Assembly: GCA_013297745.1 (NCBI GenBank)
Contig: JAAFIM010000019.1
Coordinates: forward strand, 1-54,306
Reading direction: 5' to 3'
Length of the DNA: 54,306 bases
Origin: Chitinophagales bacterium
GTDB lineage: Bacteria > Bacteroidota > Bacteroidia > Chitinophagales > Saprospiraceae
Shown: one piece after another, positions 1-8,631 of the stretch
Numbering within the stretch: the first letter of the stretch is position 1
Layout of the letters: each line of letters opens with the position of its first letter
Position numbers and translations under genes: made by a program
The notes under the pieces: model-generated
What the model was told of the DNA's origin: nothing
Databases searched by the model: none
Seen by the model: the letters and a program-made list of their open reading frames with translations, nothing else

Positions 1-782
1 GAAATCGCTTCGTGTCCCAACAAATTGGCTAAACCGTAAATTCCCGCCGTTTCCATCTCAAAGTTGCTAACCCGATATTGTCCGTATTGAAACTGGTTGA
101 AATGGTCTAAAGCATTGCGGAATAACGATTTTGCTCTTAATTGGCGCGCTTGTGGTGCATAAAATCCCGTAGCGGTTAGTGTGATGCCCTGTTGAAAATC
201 TGCAAATTTGGTGAGTAAATTATCACCAGCAGCAGCTACTGTAGGTTGAATGGGCAATTGTATGTTATAAGTTTGCGCAAAGGCTTGCAAATCAGCCAAT
301 AATTGGCTCTCATCCGCTTGCATCTCGCGCGCATAAAACAACAACAAACCCTCCAAACCCACCCCAAAACGGGATGCTAAATGTGTATCCAACTCCAAGT
401 TAGGGTCTAAACAGCCCGAAGTGCCGATGCGGATAAAATTCAGTTTTCTATGCTGGAGATTGGCTTGGCGCGTATCGAAGTTGATATTGGCCAAAGCATC
501 CAATTCGTTCAAACAAATATCGATATTGTCTGTGCCTATACCCGTAGAAATCACCATTATAGGTTTTTGATTGAGGCGGCCAACGTGGCTCACAAACTCC
601 CGTTTTTGGATTTTTGCTTCTACCACATCAAAATGTTTGGAAACTTCCTGCACTCGGTCGGGGTCGCCCACGGTGATTATCGTATCGCAAAGCTGTTGCG
701 GTAATAAATGGAGATGATAAATACTTCCGTCTGGGTTGATAATCAACTCGGACTCTGGGATAAAATTCTGTGTGTGTTGCAT
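1..782 (-). CDS. Nucleoside phosphorylase (uridine/purine type), 3' end cut by window edge
   Basis: Translating the minus strand from the ATG at 782 gives about 260 residues running off the left edge. Visible motifs are GDPDR (phosphate-binding loop of the PNP/UDP family), an STGIGTDN segment, and NFEMET near the window edge, which matches the nucleoside-binding FEMEx motif. The family cleaves nucleosides with phosphate to a free base and (deoxy)ribose-1-phosphate, in the cytosol, for nucleoside salvage. The start lies 15 bp downstream of the channel gene's stop, so the two are probably co-transcribed. Substrate (uridine versus purine) cannot be decided; the length and GTSG segment favour the uridine phosphorylase-like branch. 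Confidence 0.85.
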   Translation of the reverse strand, partial: MQHTQNFIPESELIINPDGSIYHLHLLPQQLCDTIITVGDPDRVQEVSKHFDVVEAKIQKREFVSHVGRLNQKPIMVISTGIGTDNIDICLNELDALANINFDTRQANLQHRKLNFIRIGTSGCLDPNLELDTHLASRFGVGLEGLLLFYAREMQADESQLLADLQAFAQTYNIQLPIQPTVAAAGDNLLTKFADFQQGITLTATGFYAPQARQLRAKSLFRNALDHFNQFQYGQYRVSNFEMETAGIYGLANLLGHEAI

Positions 783-797
783 TATTTAGAATAAAAA

Positions 798-1781
798 TTA
801 TTTGCCGTACTCGCGTCTTTGGCGTTCTTTTTCGGCTTCTTCTGCAGCCTCACGCGCGGCGTGTTCAGCATCCATTTGGGCTTGAGCGTCAGCGCGCAAT
901 TGTGCGGCATCCACCTGTTGGGCATTGGTAGCGGCGATAATTCTATCCAATTTGGCGTTTAAAACGTTCAACTCTGCGCGTATTCTTTCTACATCTTCTT
1001 CTGCCTCTTCATTGCTATTGCTTACCATCGCATCAACGAAAAGTGAGTTTACGATTGACAAACCAAACACCCCGCCTATAATGAAGGTGAAAATGAACAT
1101 AATCCGCATAAAGAAAGTAGCGGTAGCTGACAAAGGTGTATTGTTGGCAACAGATTCAGCATCGATAGCAGCAGGAATAGCGTTCCAACCCTCAATAGTG
1201 AATACTTGAAAAGTAGAATAATAAGATATTAGCGGGTCGCCAAATGAAACGGGAGAATAATCTCTCAACAAGTAGCAGAATAAAATGGACATAATAAACA
1301 CCAACACAAAGAAGCCAGCCAATACCATAAAAGAGGCTTTTACCGCGCGTTGGGCTGATTTGAAAATATGCTCTACTTGAGGGAAAAATTTAATAAATCT
1401 AAAGAATTTGAACACACGGAATACCCGCAAAATCAACAAAATACCTAAATTTAAGCTCATACCTGGTATCATTCTAAATACAATAGAAGGCAAAGATATA
1501 AGCACCAAAAACAAGTCAAATCTATTCCAGTTGGAAGTCCAATACTCTTTAAAACCTAAGTGATTTAGTTTTACCACAGCTTCTATCAAAAAAATTAACG
1601 ACATCGCATCGTCAGCCAATTCTAGATAATGTTTGGCTTCAGGATAAGCTTCCAATTTGTAGCCTTGTACGAATATCAATATCGCATTGAGCAATATCAA
1701 GGTAAAAACGAAGCCCTCGCTTAAAAAAATACGCTTAATGGGGTTGGAAATAACTTCCTGTTCGGGAGTAATTGTACTCAT
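798..1781 (-). CDS. Single-domain voltage-gated cation channel (NaChBac/BacNav-like)
   Basis: A 327-residue protein with the 6-TM architecture of bacterial voltage-gated Na+/Ca2+ channels. S4 carries regularly spaced positive residues (R119, R122, K125, R128, K131). The pore loop holds TIEGW at 195-199 in the position of the BacNav filter (TLESW). S6 follows (about 224-252), then an acidic neck and an Ala/Glu/Gln-rich segment (258-325) likely to form the cytoplasmic coiled coil that tetramerises these channels. The glycine after the filter Glu is unlike classical Na+-selective BacNavs and resembles Ca2+-selective types (see findings). The gene lies between the carboxylase gene and the nucleoside phosphorylase on the same strand. 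Family call is firm; ion selectivity is inference. Confidence 0.9.
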   Translation of the reverse strand: MSTITPEQEVISNPIKRIFLSEGFVFTLILLNAILIFVQGYKLEAYPEAKHYLELADDAMSLIFLIEAVVKLNHLGFKEYWTSNWNRFDLFLVLISLPSIVFRMIPGMSLNLGILLILRVFRVFKFFRFIKFFPQVEHIFKSAQRAVKASFMVLAGFFVLVFIMSILFCYLLRDYSPVSFGDPLISYYSTFQVFTIEGWNAIPAAIDAESVANNTPLSATATFFMRIMFIFTFIIGGVFGLSIVNSLFVDAMVSNSNEEAEEDVERIRAELNVLNAKLDRIIAATNAQQVDAAQLRADAQAQMDAEHAAREAAEEAEKERQRREYGK

Positions 1782-1846
1782 TTTGTTTTAGAATTTAATG
1801 GTTATAAAAAGGGTTTAAGTTTTTACTTACTGTATAAACGGTGGGC

Positions 1847-3484
1847 TTAGGTTTGTAAAATACCCACGTTAAATTTTTCCACAGGCGCGTTGTTGGCAGC
1901 TTCTATCCCTGTAGAAATCAATCGGCGGGTTTCTTGCGGGTCTATAATCGCATCTATCCACAAGCGTGCTGCCGCATAATAAGGCGTGGTTTGGTTGTCA
2001 TAACGGGCGGTGATTTGCTTGAGCATTTCAGCTTCAGCTTCTGGGGTTAGCTTTTCTTCATTTTTGGCAGAAGCGGTTTGTATTTGCAATAGTACTTGCG
2101 CTGCTTGCGCGCCGCCCATAACGGCAATTTTTGCGCTGTGCCAACCCACTATCAAGCGCGGGTCGAACGCTTTTCCACACATCGCATAATTGCCCGCTCC
2201 GTAGGAGTTGCCCATCACTATAGAAAATTTGGGTACTGTAGAGTTGGAAACCGCCATTACCATTTTCGCCCCGTCTTTGATAATTCCCCCGTGTTCTGAG
2301 CGCGTGCCAACCATAAACCCCGTTACATCGTGCAAAAACACCAAAGGGATTTTTTTCTGGTTGCAATTCATCACAAAACGAGCCGCTTTATCCGCAGAAT
2401 CGGAGTAGATAACCCCCCCGAACTGCAATTCGCCCTTTTTGGATTTGACCACTTGGCGATTATTGGCTACAATCCCCACAGCCCAACCGTCTATGCGCGC
2501 ATAAGCGCAAATGATTGTTTTACCGTAATTTTCTTTGTATTGGGTAAGTTCGGAATTATCCACCAAGCGGTGCAAAATATCCACCATATTATAGGGTTTG
2601 GTTCTATCGGCGGGGAAAATTCCGTACAAATCTTGAGGGTTTTTGGCTGGTGCTGCTGGAGTTATTCTATCAAAACCCGCTTTGGGGCTTTCGCCCAATT
2701 TGTTGATAAGTTGTTTAATCGTATCCAAACAAACTTTATCATTTTCCATTTTATAATCGGTTACGCCCGAAATTTCGCATTGGGTAGTTGCGCCCCCCAA
2801 GGTTTCTTTATCCGCATTTTCGCCTATAGCAGCTTTGACCAAGTAAGGACCAGCCAAGAATATAGAGCCTGTTTTATCCACAATCAACGCTTCGTCCGAC
2901 ATTATCGGCAAATACGCCCCTCCTGCTACACAACTGCCCATAATCGCCGCAATTTGGGTGATACCCATAGCCGACATTTTGGCATTATTTCTAAAAATAC
3001 GCCCAAAATGCTCTTTGTCGGGGAAAATTTCGTCCTGCATAGGCAAATACACCCCAGCAGAATCCACCAAGTAAATAATCGGCAATCTATTCTCCATCGC
3101 TATCTCCTGAAAGCGCAGATTTTTTTTTCCTGTGAGCGGAAACCAAGCCCCAGCTTTAACCGTGGCATCGTTGGCTACTATCACACAAAGCCGCCCTTGA
3201 ACGCGACCAATGCCGCCCACCACTCCAGCTGCGGGACAACCGCCGTGTTCAGCGTACATTTCATAAGCTACAAACGCGCCAATCTCTTCAAAATGGCTAC
3301 CTTCATCGCACAGATAAGCAATCCGCTCGCGGGCTGATAGTTTGCCCTCCAACGCTTGTTTTTCCAACCGTTTTTTGCCCCCGCCCAGCGCAATTTGTGA
3401 TTGCAAGTGGCGTAATTTTTGCAGTGCTAATTTATGGTAGTCTTCGTTTAGATTATAAGCTAAATCTATCTCTTCCTGTTTCAT
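1847..3484 (-). CDS. Acyl-CoA carboxylase carboxyltransferase (beta) subunit, methylcrotonyl-CoA carboxylase-like
   Basis: A 545-residue crotonase-fold carboxyltransferase with two tandem domains. Recognisable segments include LSARERI near the N terminus, the oxyanion-loop region GSCVAGGAYLP, the FLAGPYLVKAA segment, and in the second half YGAGNYAMCGKAF followed by AVMGGAQAA. Length and these segments fit MCC/geranyl-CoA carboxylase beta better than PccB (about 510 aa). The subunit moves CO2 from carboxybiotin to an acyl-CoA, probably in leucine or related branched-chain catabolism, and needs a biotin carboxylase alpha subunit, which is not in this window. A minus-strand -7 box lies at 3513-3520. 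Exact acyl substrate is uncertain. Confidence 0.9.
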   Translation of the reverse strand: MKQEEIDLAYNLNEDYHKLALQKLRHLQSQIALGGGKKRLEKQALEGKLSARERIAYLCDEGSHFEEIGAFVAYEMYAEHGGCPAAGVVGGIGRVQGRLCVIVANDATVKAGAWFPLTGKKNLRFQEIAMENRLPIIYLVDSAGVYLPMQDEIFPDKEHFGRIFRNNAKMSAMGITQIAAIMGSCVAGGAYLPIMSDEALIVDKTGSIFLAGPYLVKAAIGENADKETLGGATTQCEISGVTDYKMENDKVCLDTIKQLINKLGESPKAGFDRITPAAPAKNPQDLYGIFPADRTKPYNMVDILHRLVDNSELTQYKENYGKTIICAYARIDGWAVGIVANNRQVVKSKKGELQFGGVIYSDSADKAARFVMNCNQKKIPLVFLHDVTGFMVGTRSEHGGIIKDGAKMVMAVSNSTVPKFSIVMGNSYGAGNYAMCGKAFDPRLIVGWHSAKIAVMGGAQAAQVLLQIQTASAKNEEKLTPEAEAEMLKQITARYDNQTTPYYAAARLWIDAIIDPQETRRLISTGIEAANNAPVEKFNVGILQT

Positions 3485-3512
3485 TGAGTTATTTTTAATA
3501 ATTTTAAGCGCG

Positions 3513-3520
3513 CAAAAATA
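3513..3520 (-). promoter_or_regulatory. Bacteroidota -7 box (TATTTTTG) for the carboxylase gene
   Basis: The minus strand reads TATTTTTG followed by CGCG, matching TAnnTTTG, about 29 bp upstream of the carboxylase ATG. No convincing -33 element was seen. Confidence 0.45.
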
Positions 3521-3571
3521 GCTTATTTTTAATAAATGGGTTATTTTTATCCTTTTTTTTGCAAAAAAAAA

Positions 3572-3600
3572 TTGAATTAGATTTTTTTTGGTTATATTTG
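3572..3600 (+). promoter_or_regulatory. Bacteroidota promoter for the tandem lipoprotein genes
   Basis: TTG at 3572-3574 and TATATTTG at 3593-3600, spaced 18 bp, match the Bacteroidota -33/-7 pattern. The box lies 30 bp upstream of the ATG at 3631, so transcription should begin downstream of the longer possible start at 3559. This is a reason to prefer the 3631 start. Confidence 0.6.
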
Positions 3601-3630
3601 CGCCATTTTTTCCTTTTAAACATCATACCA

Positions 3631-4119
3631 ATGAAAAAAATTAGCATTTTAACCCTTTTGCTCTTGTCTTTGGTTTGCAGTTGCAAAAATAAAAACAGCA
3701 GCAGCGACGCAACCACCACCGCCACCCAGCCTTCAACCAGCAACAGCGTACCCGAAAAAATGAACGTCAAATGGCGTTTTGACAACAAAATGATTGACGA
3801 TTCAGACCCATCCTGCGATTTGTACCTCAATGTGAACGGCAAGGATATTTTGGTGGAGAAAGGAATGGATATCAATTTGGCGGAAATAGAACCGCCTTTT
3901 GACAGTACAGATACCGATAAAATACCCAACGATGCGCTTTTAGCTTGTAGAGGTTTTTGGGCGGGTTGGGATTGTAGAATGTATGTGCGCCAAGAGGGGG
4001 ACAAATTGGTCGTTTTTGAGGGCGCGCATCCTGAAGGTTCGGATATTGAAGAAGGTAGCGAATACGAAGGGATTAGTTATAGAGTTGTAAAAACTATTAC
4101 CGCCGCCGATTTGAAATAA
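3631..4119 (+). CDS. Small lipoprotein, paralogue of the next gene
   Basis: A 162-residue protein with a lipoprotein signal (MKKISILTLLLLSLVCSC, lipidated Cys at 16 or 18), then a Ser/Thr/Asn-rich linker and a compact domain. The start at 3631 follows the promoter at 3572-3600 and gives a clean signal peptide; the in-frame codon at 3559 lies upstream of the -7 box. The C-terminal half (ACRGFWAGWDCRMYV, then EGxxYxxVKTI) is clearly related to the protein encoded immediately downstream, so this is a tandem duplication. I do not recognise the domain. Likely membrane-anchored in the periplasm or on the surface. Confidence 0.75.
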   Translation: MKKISILTLLLLSLVCSCKNKNSSSDATTTATQPSTSNSVPEKMNVKWRFDNKMIDDSDPSCDLYLNVNGKDILVEKGMDINLAEIEPPFDSTDTDKIPNDALLACRGFWAGWDCRMYVRQEGDKLVVFEGAHPEGSDIEEGSEYEGISYRVVKTITAADLK

Positions 4120-4148
4120 GCTTATTCACAGCAACGAAAATAAAATAA

Positions 4149-4619
4149 ATGAAAAGAATTGGATTTTTATCCCTATTTGTGGTCGCTTTGGCTTTCAGCA
4201 GTTGCAAAAACAACAACAGCACCAATACAAATACACCCACTACAACCCAGCCCTCAACCAGCAACAACGCTGCGCTTGAAGTGAAGTGGAAAATTGCAAA
4301 CGGAATGGATGCAGACAGCGTTAATCCCAAATGTCGCGTGGCTGTGCTTATCAACAGCAAAGAGGTGGAAATTTTCAAAGAACGCACCCTCAACTACGAA
4401 GAAATCCCCAAAAGTGAATGGGCAAACCGCGAATACTCCATCCCTGCCGATGCTTTTACGGCTTGTTCAGGCTTTTGGGCAGGATTTGATAGCAAAATAT
4501 ACCTTATCAAAAAAGGCGAAAATATAGAGGTGTATGAGGGCGGATTTAGCGAAGATGAAACTGTGCAAGGGCTTAATTATCAACTGATTAAGACGATAAA
4601 ACCCGAAGAATGGAAATAA
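4149..4619 (+). CDS. Small lipoprotein, paralogue of the preceding gene
   Basis: A 156-residue protein with a lipoprotein signal (MKRIGFLSLFVVALAFSSC) and an Asn/Thr-rich linker (TPTTTQPSTSNN) almost the same as in the preceding protein. The domain shares ACSGFWAGFDSKIYL and a C-terminal GLNYQLIKTI with its neighbour. It begins 29 bp after the preceding stop and is followed by an intrinsic terminator, so the pair forms a two-gene unit. No function is recognised. Faster divergence in the middle than around the FWAG segment suggests FWAG is the structural core. Confidence 0.75.
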   Translation: MKRIGFLSLFVVALAFSSCKNNNSTNTNTPTTTQPSTSNNAALEVKWKIANGMDADSVNPKCRVAVLINSKEVEIFKERTLNYEEIPKSEWANREYSIPADAFTACSGFWAGFDSKIYLIKKGENIEVYEGGFSEDETVQGLNYQLIKTIKPEEWK

Positions 4620-4630
4620 TTTAAAACAAT

Positions 4631-4657
4631 AAAAGCTCGCCTAAAGCGGGCTTTTTT
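4631..4657 (+). terminator. Intrinsic terminator after the lipoprotein pair
   Basis: AAAGCTCGC and GCGGGCTTT flank a CTAAA loop and are followed by a T-run. It ends the 3631-4619 unit. Confidence 0.75.
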
Positions 4658-4679
4658 CATCATTAAAATAGTAGTATAA

Positions 4680-5885
4680 ATGTTATCAAGAGAAGAATTA
4701 GCGAGTTTGCGCCAACTGTTGGAAAGTGCCGACACAGACACTTTGGATTTGGGACTGGCTATTTTGGAACAGAATAAAAGCCAAGTTAGGGGATTTTTAC
4801 CCATTTTGGTATGCCAGCAGGAACTCCGAAAACATAAAAATTTGACTACTTTTTTGAAACAACACAGCCTACCCGATGATTTGTACGAATGGGAAGAAAA
4901 GCTTAAATTGCTGCGTTGGGCTTTGTCGGGCAAAAAGTGGTTGTTGAACACAAAAGAAAGAAACCCCAAAAGTTACGAAACCGCTAAAATTGAGTTTTTG
5001 GACATTTTGGATGAAATAGAACCCACTTTATTGAAATCCAGCGAGTTGGAAGAACTTTATGCGCGTTTGTCCAGCCATTTTATGTACAACGACAACGATT
5101 ATATCCTCGCTACGCACTTTTCGGCGGTTTTGTACAAACGTTTCAATAGTTATAAAACGATGGTGGAATTGGGGCGGTTGTTGGTTTATTACCATTTTCC
5201 CAACGGCAGTTTATTAAAATTGCGCGCGCCTATGATGGCTTGGATAAATACGTTCAAGTCGCAATGCTTATCCAATTTGGGGCAAAAAAGGGACGAATGG
5301 CATTATTTTTTCATCAGTTGGCTGGAGGGATTATTGGACGAAGCGGCGGGCGAAAGGGCAAAAACTCAACAAAATTATCTAAATCTGCTCGCTTGGGCGG
5401 ACGAAAGACCCCATTTATTGGATTCGGGAGAGCAAATTTATGGCGATATTTACCAAAATTTAAGCTGCTGGGCGGCTGAAAGCAAAGATTTGAAAAAGGC
5501 TAAATTTTATTACAAAAAGTTAAAAGTGGGGGCAAAAGAGAAGCGTTTTTTGGAAGCCAAATCCAACGTGTTGATTTTGGAGGATAAAATGGATAAAGCT
5601 ATAGCGGTGTTATTCGAGGGGATAAAACACAGACCAATTACGGAAAGTTATTATGTAAAATTGGCGGAAATATACGCAGTGCAGGGCAAATTCGGACAAG
5701 CTGCCGAAACGATGATTAATTGCATAGAACATTCGCCCCAGTATAAAATCCATATTATAAAATTGCTGGAGTATTTGGCAAAAACCAACTTCCACTCCAA
5801 GAGCGAGGTGGGCGCGCATTATGAGAAAGTGATAGCGGATATTGACAGCAGTTTGGAAGAGTTGGAAGAATTATACAAAATTTAA
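4680..5885 (+). CDS. Helical TPR-like protein of unknown function
   Basis: A 401-residue soluble protein with no signal peptide, predicted almost entirely helical. The C-terminal half (about 230-385) has TPR-like helix pairs, for example YGDIYQNLSCWAAESKDLKKAKFYYKK and YVKLAEIYAVQGKFGQAAETMI. The N-terminal part (MLSREELASLRQLLESADTDTLDLGLAILE) resembles a short scaffold found in other Bacteroidota helical proteins but I cannot name the family. The stop codon lies inside the left end of repeat element B1 (AAATTTAAAAAGT), so the element abuts or supplied the 3' end of the gene. Confidence 0.75.
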   Translation: MLSREELASLRQLLESADTDTLDLGLAILEQNKSQVRGFLPILVCQQELRKHKNLTTFLKQHSLPDDLYEWEEKLKLLRWALSGKKWLLNTKERNPKSYETAKIEFLDILDEIEPTLLKSSELEELYARLSSHFMYNDNDYILATHFSAVLYKRFNSYKTMVELGRLLVYYHFPNGSLLKLRAPMMAWINTFKSQCLSNLGQKRDEWHYFFISWLEGLLDEAAGERAKTQQNYLNLLAWADERPHLLDSGEQIYGDIYQNLSCWAAESKDLKKAKFYYKKLKVGAKEKRFLEAKSNVLILEDKMDKAIAVLFEGIKHRPITESYYVKLAEIYAVQGKFGQAAETMINCIEHSPQYKIHIIKLLEYLAKTNFHSKSEVGAHYEKVIADIDSSLEELEELYKI

Positions 5886-6404
5886 AAAGTAAGTGTGTAA
5901 TAAAAACGTGCCGCGCGAAGCGCGTAACTACACCAATCCGTTGAGTTTCTACACTGTCTGAAGTGAGACGAAGCGCAGCTTTAGCAAGCGGAGCGAACAA
6001 GTTTGTAGAAACAAGGCGTTTTTGGTACTTTTTGCGCCTGCAAAAAGTACGAAGAAAAGAAATTTTTAGGCGCAAGCCGTTAAAAAAATTTCCAAAACCC
6101 AAGTTTTTATAATTACTATCTGACCTTTCGCAGTATATTTTTCATTTTTTTTACAATTAGCTTTTTGCAGTTAAATTTTCCTATATGCGCTCAATAGCGT
6201 GGGGTTTTATACCCCGCGCTGATAAATTTTCCATAAAAAAATAGAAAATATAACATTTTTTACCATTTTTGTGCGTGGGGTGTAAAACCCCACGCTATTG
6301 AGCGCACACTGTTGTTTTTTTCAATCTACCAAATTTTTTCACTGCGAAAGGTCAGTTACTATCTTTAATAATTTATGCTGCTATTACTCACTTATTTTAT
6401 CAAA
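5880..6404. repeat. Palindrome-rich repeat B1, interrupted by element C
   Basis: The left end (5880-5902, ATTTAAAAAGTAAGTGTGTAATA) is approximately inverted at 6382-6404 (TATTACTCACTTATTTTAT...), and the same end sequence bounds element D at 16.5-17.1 kb. The core at 5913-6109 is about 98% identical to 33924-34120. It contains a hairpin GTACTTTTTGC/GCAAAAAGTAC at 6025-6050. The minus strand of the core holds a short open frame, but I see no convincing gene. Element C (6120-6355) is inserted with a 7-bp target duplication. The whole block sits between the TPR-like gene's stop and the terminator at 6421-6461. Confidence 0.7.
6120..6355. mobile_element. MITE-like element C (236 bp, TIRs, 7-bp target-site duplication)
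   Basis: Perfect 15-bp terminal inverted repeats, CTGACCTTTCGCAGT (6120-6134) and its complement (6341-6355), are flanked by TTACTAT at 6113-6119 and 6356-6362. Inside, a perfect 24-bp inverted repeat pairs 6186-6209 with 6283-6306, and each arm carries its own hairpin of the GGGGTTTTATACCCC type. There is no open frame. Removing the element and one TTACTAT restores continuous B1 sequence. This has the structure of a non-autonomous transposon. Confidence 0.8.
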
Positions 6405-6420
6405 TCAGTATTATTTTAAT

Positions 6421-6461
6421 AAAAAACGCAAACTGTAGCTATTCACAGTTTGCGTTTTTTT
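6421..6461. terminator. Bidirectional intrinsic terminator between convergent genes
   Basis: AAAAAACGCAAACTGT and ACAGTTTGCGTTTTTT flank an 8-nt loop. It lies 4 bp from the MORN-protein stop and is the first terminator after the plus-strand TPR-like gene, so it probably serves both. Confidence 0.8.
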
Positions 6462-6464
6462 ATG

Positions 6465-7910
6465 TTATTTCAGCCTATTTTGCTCCAAAGGCAACTCATT
6501 TTTGTTCCCGTCGGTTACTTTTTTCAACTCACCTTTATCATAAGTAAAAATACGGAGCGGGTTGCCAAAATCATCATACTCAATCCATTCGCCATCGCGC
6601 GCATAATCCGTATAATTCATATCCCCTATCCGCGTGGTATAAATTTCGGGTAGATATTTGCCCTCCAATTTCACTTTTCCGTTCTCATAATAAGATTTGT
6701 AATCGCCCACGCGCACAGTTTGCAAGTCAGTACGGACAATTTTATCCACTTGTAGCGATTTGCCCTGCCCATAGGTTAGAAAATCCTCATAACGGCGAAT
6801 CAATTCGTTGCCGTCAGCAGAATAATCTATATCCTCAATCCATTCTATAGCATTATAATTATAGTTTTCAAACTCAATATCTACCAAACGGAAAGCAAAT
6901 TCATAAGGCAGCAAAATTTTCTTAAAAATGGTATCCGCTTCGCCCGATTTCTCCAATAAAGTATAAGCACCGCGCTCTTTCATAATTTTGGAAGGATAAT
7001 AAAGGGTAAAAAAGCCCTGTTCGCGTCCTCGTTCGTAGCTACTGACATAGCGCGGGTTGCCATTATCGTGATAAGCGGTATAAGAACCCTGTTTTTTGCC
7101 GTTGGCGTAGCTAATTTCTTCCGATTTTTTGCCATCAATGGTAATATCCCAAAGTGCAGTACGAGTACCCGAACCGTCATAAACCCCCGTTTCTACCTTT
7201 TCGCCCCGCAATCCACCCGAATACTCAATCCAACGCCCTGTTTTTTTACCATTCAAATACGTGCCCGTGCCTACCAAGACCTCTGTAGTGGGAAATTTTT
7301 TGTGTCTTACCACTTTGTAGTGTTCAAAACGTCCATTTTTGGAACCATTGGAATAGTCATAAGCACCCACGATATGGGTACTGCTGTCTTCAGTATAATA
7401 ATTTGATTGCCAAATCCCTGTTTTTTGCCCATTGGAGTAAGTACCAGCCGACATAATTTGCTTGCCGCGATAAAAGCCCCAAAGTCCCTCTCTGACCCCG
7501 TTATTGAAACCGCCTTCAGCCAATCTATTCCCTTTTTGGTCATAAAAAGTCCAGCGCCCCGACATTTGGTCATCTAAAAAAGAGCCTTTCAATATCACTT
7601 TGGAACGCGATTCGGTATACTGCCACTCCCCTGACTTGACCCCATTGGTATAAAACCCCACCACATCGGGTTCTTGCCCTTTGGATATGCGTGATATAGG
7701 AGATATATAAAAACGCCAATCCCCATCTCTGCGCCCTTCCACATAATTGCCTCGAGATACAATGCGCCCTTCGCTATCTTTATTCACCCAATAACCAGTT
7801 TTTTGCCCGTTGGCATCCGACTCATTAGGCGCATAGGTAGGTTGAGCGTATGAAAAACCAGGCATTCCGATAAAAAAAACGGCAAACAACAGCCAAAAGT
7901 ATGCATTCAT
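6465..7910 (-). CDS. Secreted MORN-repeat protein
   Basis: From the ATG at 7910 the protein has 481 residues with an N-terminal signal peptide (MNAYFWLLFAVFFIGMPGFSYAQ). An upstream in-frame extension to 8015 would bury the signal peptide and overlap kptA, so it is not used. The mature part is a run of MORN-variant repeats (pattern GxWxxY...G...xGxYxNGxxxGxW), dense at about residues 35-310 and again near the C terminus (YYENGKVKLEGKYLPE). Such repeats are common in Bacteroidota exported proteins and are thought to be structural or binding modules; no enzymatic domain is visible. The bidirectional terminator follows the stop. Confidence 0.85.
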   Translation of the reverse strand: MNAYFWLLFAVFFIGMPGFSYAQPTYAPNESDANGQKTGYWVNKDSEGRIVSRGNYVEGRRDGDWRFYISPISRISKGQEPDVVGFYTNGVKSGEWQYTESRSKVILKGSFLDDQMSGRWTFYDQKGNRLAEGGFNNGVREGLWGFYRGKQIMSAGTYSNGQKTGIWQSNYYTEDSSTHIVGAYDYSNGSKNGRFEHYKVVRHKKFPTTEVLVGTGTYLNGKKTGRWIEYSGGLRGEKVETGVYDGSGTRTALWDITIDGKKSEEISYANGKKQGSYTAYHDNGNPRYVSSYERGREQGFFTLYYPSKIMKERGAYTLLEKSGEADTIFKKILLPYEFAFRLVDIEFENYNYNAIEWIEDIDYSADGNELIRRYEDFLTYGQGKSLQVDKIVRTDLQTVRVGDYKSYYENGKVKLEGKYLPEIYTTRIGDMNYTDYARDGEWIEYDDFGNPLRIFTYDKGELKKVTDGNKNELPLEQNRLK

Positions 7911-8000
7911 GGAACTATTTTTATAAATTAAAGAGTTTAGCATTTGCCGCCATTCAAGCGAATTGTAGCGGCTTATTATAATTTTTATATTTATTTCAAA

Positions 8001-8543
8001 ATGACAGACAAACAACGCACCTCTTCGAGCAAATTCTTATCTTTAGTTTTGCGCCACCAGCCCCAACTGATTGGGTTGGAATTGGATAAAAATGGTTGGG
8101 CAAATTTAGACCAATTGATAGAAAAATCAAAAACAGCGGATAAAAATTTTACGGTAGAAATAATAACCGAAATCGCTGAAAAATGCCCAAAACAGCGGTA
8201 TAATTTAGACCTCGCCAACAACAAAATACGTGCCAATCAAGGCCATTCTATACAAGTAGATATGGAGTTTCAGCCCCGAACGCCCCCAGAGTTTTTGTAC
8301 CACGGCACAGCCACCAGATACGTCAATGACATACGCCTCACAGGGTTGAAAAAACGCAGTCGCCAGCACGTACATCTTTCCGCAGATATAGCCACAGCCA
8401 CCAATGTAGGCAGCCGACACGGCGTACCGCACATATTAACTATAGCAGCCCAAAAAATGAGCGAAGCAGGCTATAATTTCTACCAATCCGATAACGGTGT
8501 GTGGCTGGCTGAAGAAGTGCCTTTGGAGTTTATTCGCTTTTAG
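8001..8543 (+). CDS. kptA: RNA 2'-phosphotransferase (Tpt1/KptA family)
   Basis: A 180-residue protein from the ATG at 8001. Motifs typical of KptA/Tpt1 are SKFLSLVLRHQP (R18-H19), IRANQGHS (76-83), LYHGT (99-103), HVHLS (123-127) and a C-terminal GVWLAEEVP. The enzyme removes an internal RNA 2'-phosphate using NAD+, giving ADP-ribose-1'',2''-cyclic phosphate; in eukaryotes this completes tRNA splicing, while the bacterial role is not well defined. It is divergent from the MORN gene (start-to-start 90 bp). An RNA ligase lies about 41 kb away in this window, but the two are not linked in an operon. Confidence 0.93.
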   Translation: MTDKQRTSSSKFLSLVLRHQPQLIGLELDKNGWANLDQLIEKSKTADKNFTVEIITEIAEKCPKQRYNLDLANNKIRANQGHSIQVDMEFQPRTPPEFLYHGTATRYVNDIRLTGLKKRSRQHVHLSADIATATNVGSRHGVPHILTIAAQKMSEAGYNFYQSDNGVWLAEEVPLEFIRF

Positions 8544-8588
8544 CAAAAAATAAATACAAGCAAAATATCCATATTCAAAAAAAGTTTA

Positions 8589-8596
8589 TACCTTTG
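8589..8596 (+). promoter_or_regulatory. Bacteroidota -7 box (TACCTTTG) for gmk
   Basis: TACCTTTG followed by CGCGC lies 35 bp upstream of the gmk ATG and fits TAnnTTTG. No clear -33 element was seen. Confidence 0.45.
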
Positions 8597-8631
8597 CGCG
8601 CACGTTTTGAAATATACCAAAAAACTGCATC

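Noticed and set aside
2330-3337. Plus-strand 335-codon open frame antisense to the carboxylase gene
   Set aside because: It is the antisense shadow of a conserved carboxyltransferase gene with a clear product on the minus strand.
5755-6102. Minus-strand open frame across B1 (and its equivalent in B2)
   Set aside because: It runs through the palindromes of the repeat into the 3' end of a real gene and has no homology-like features; treated as repeat DNA.
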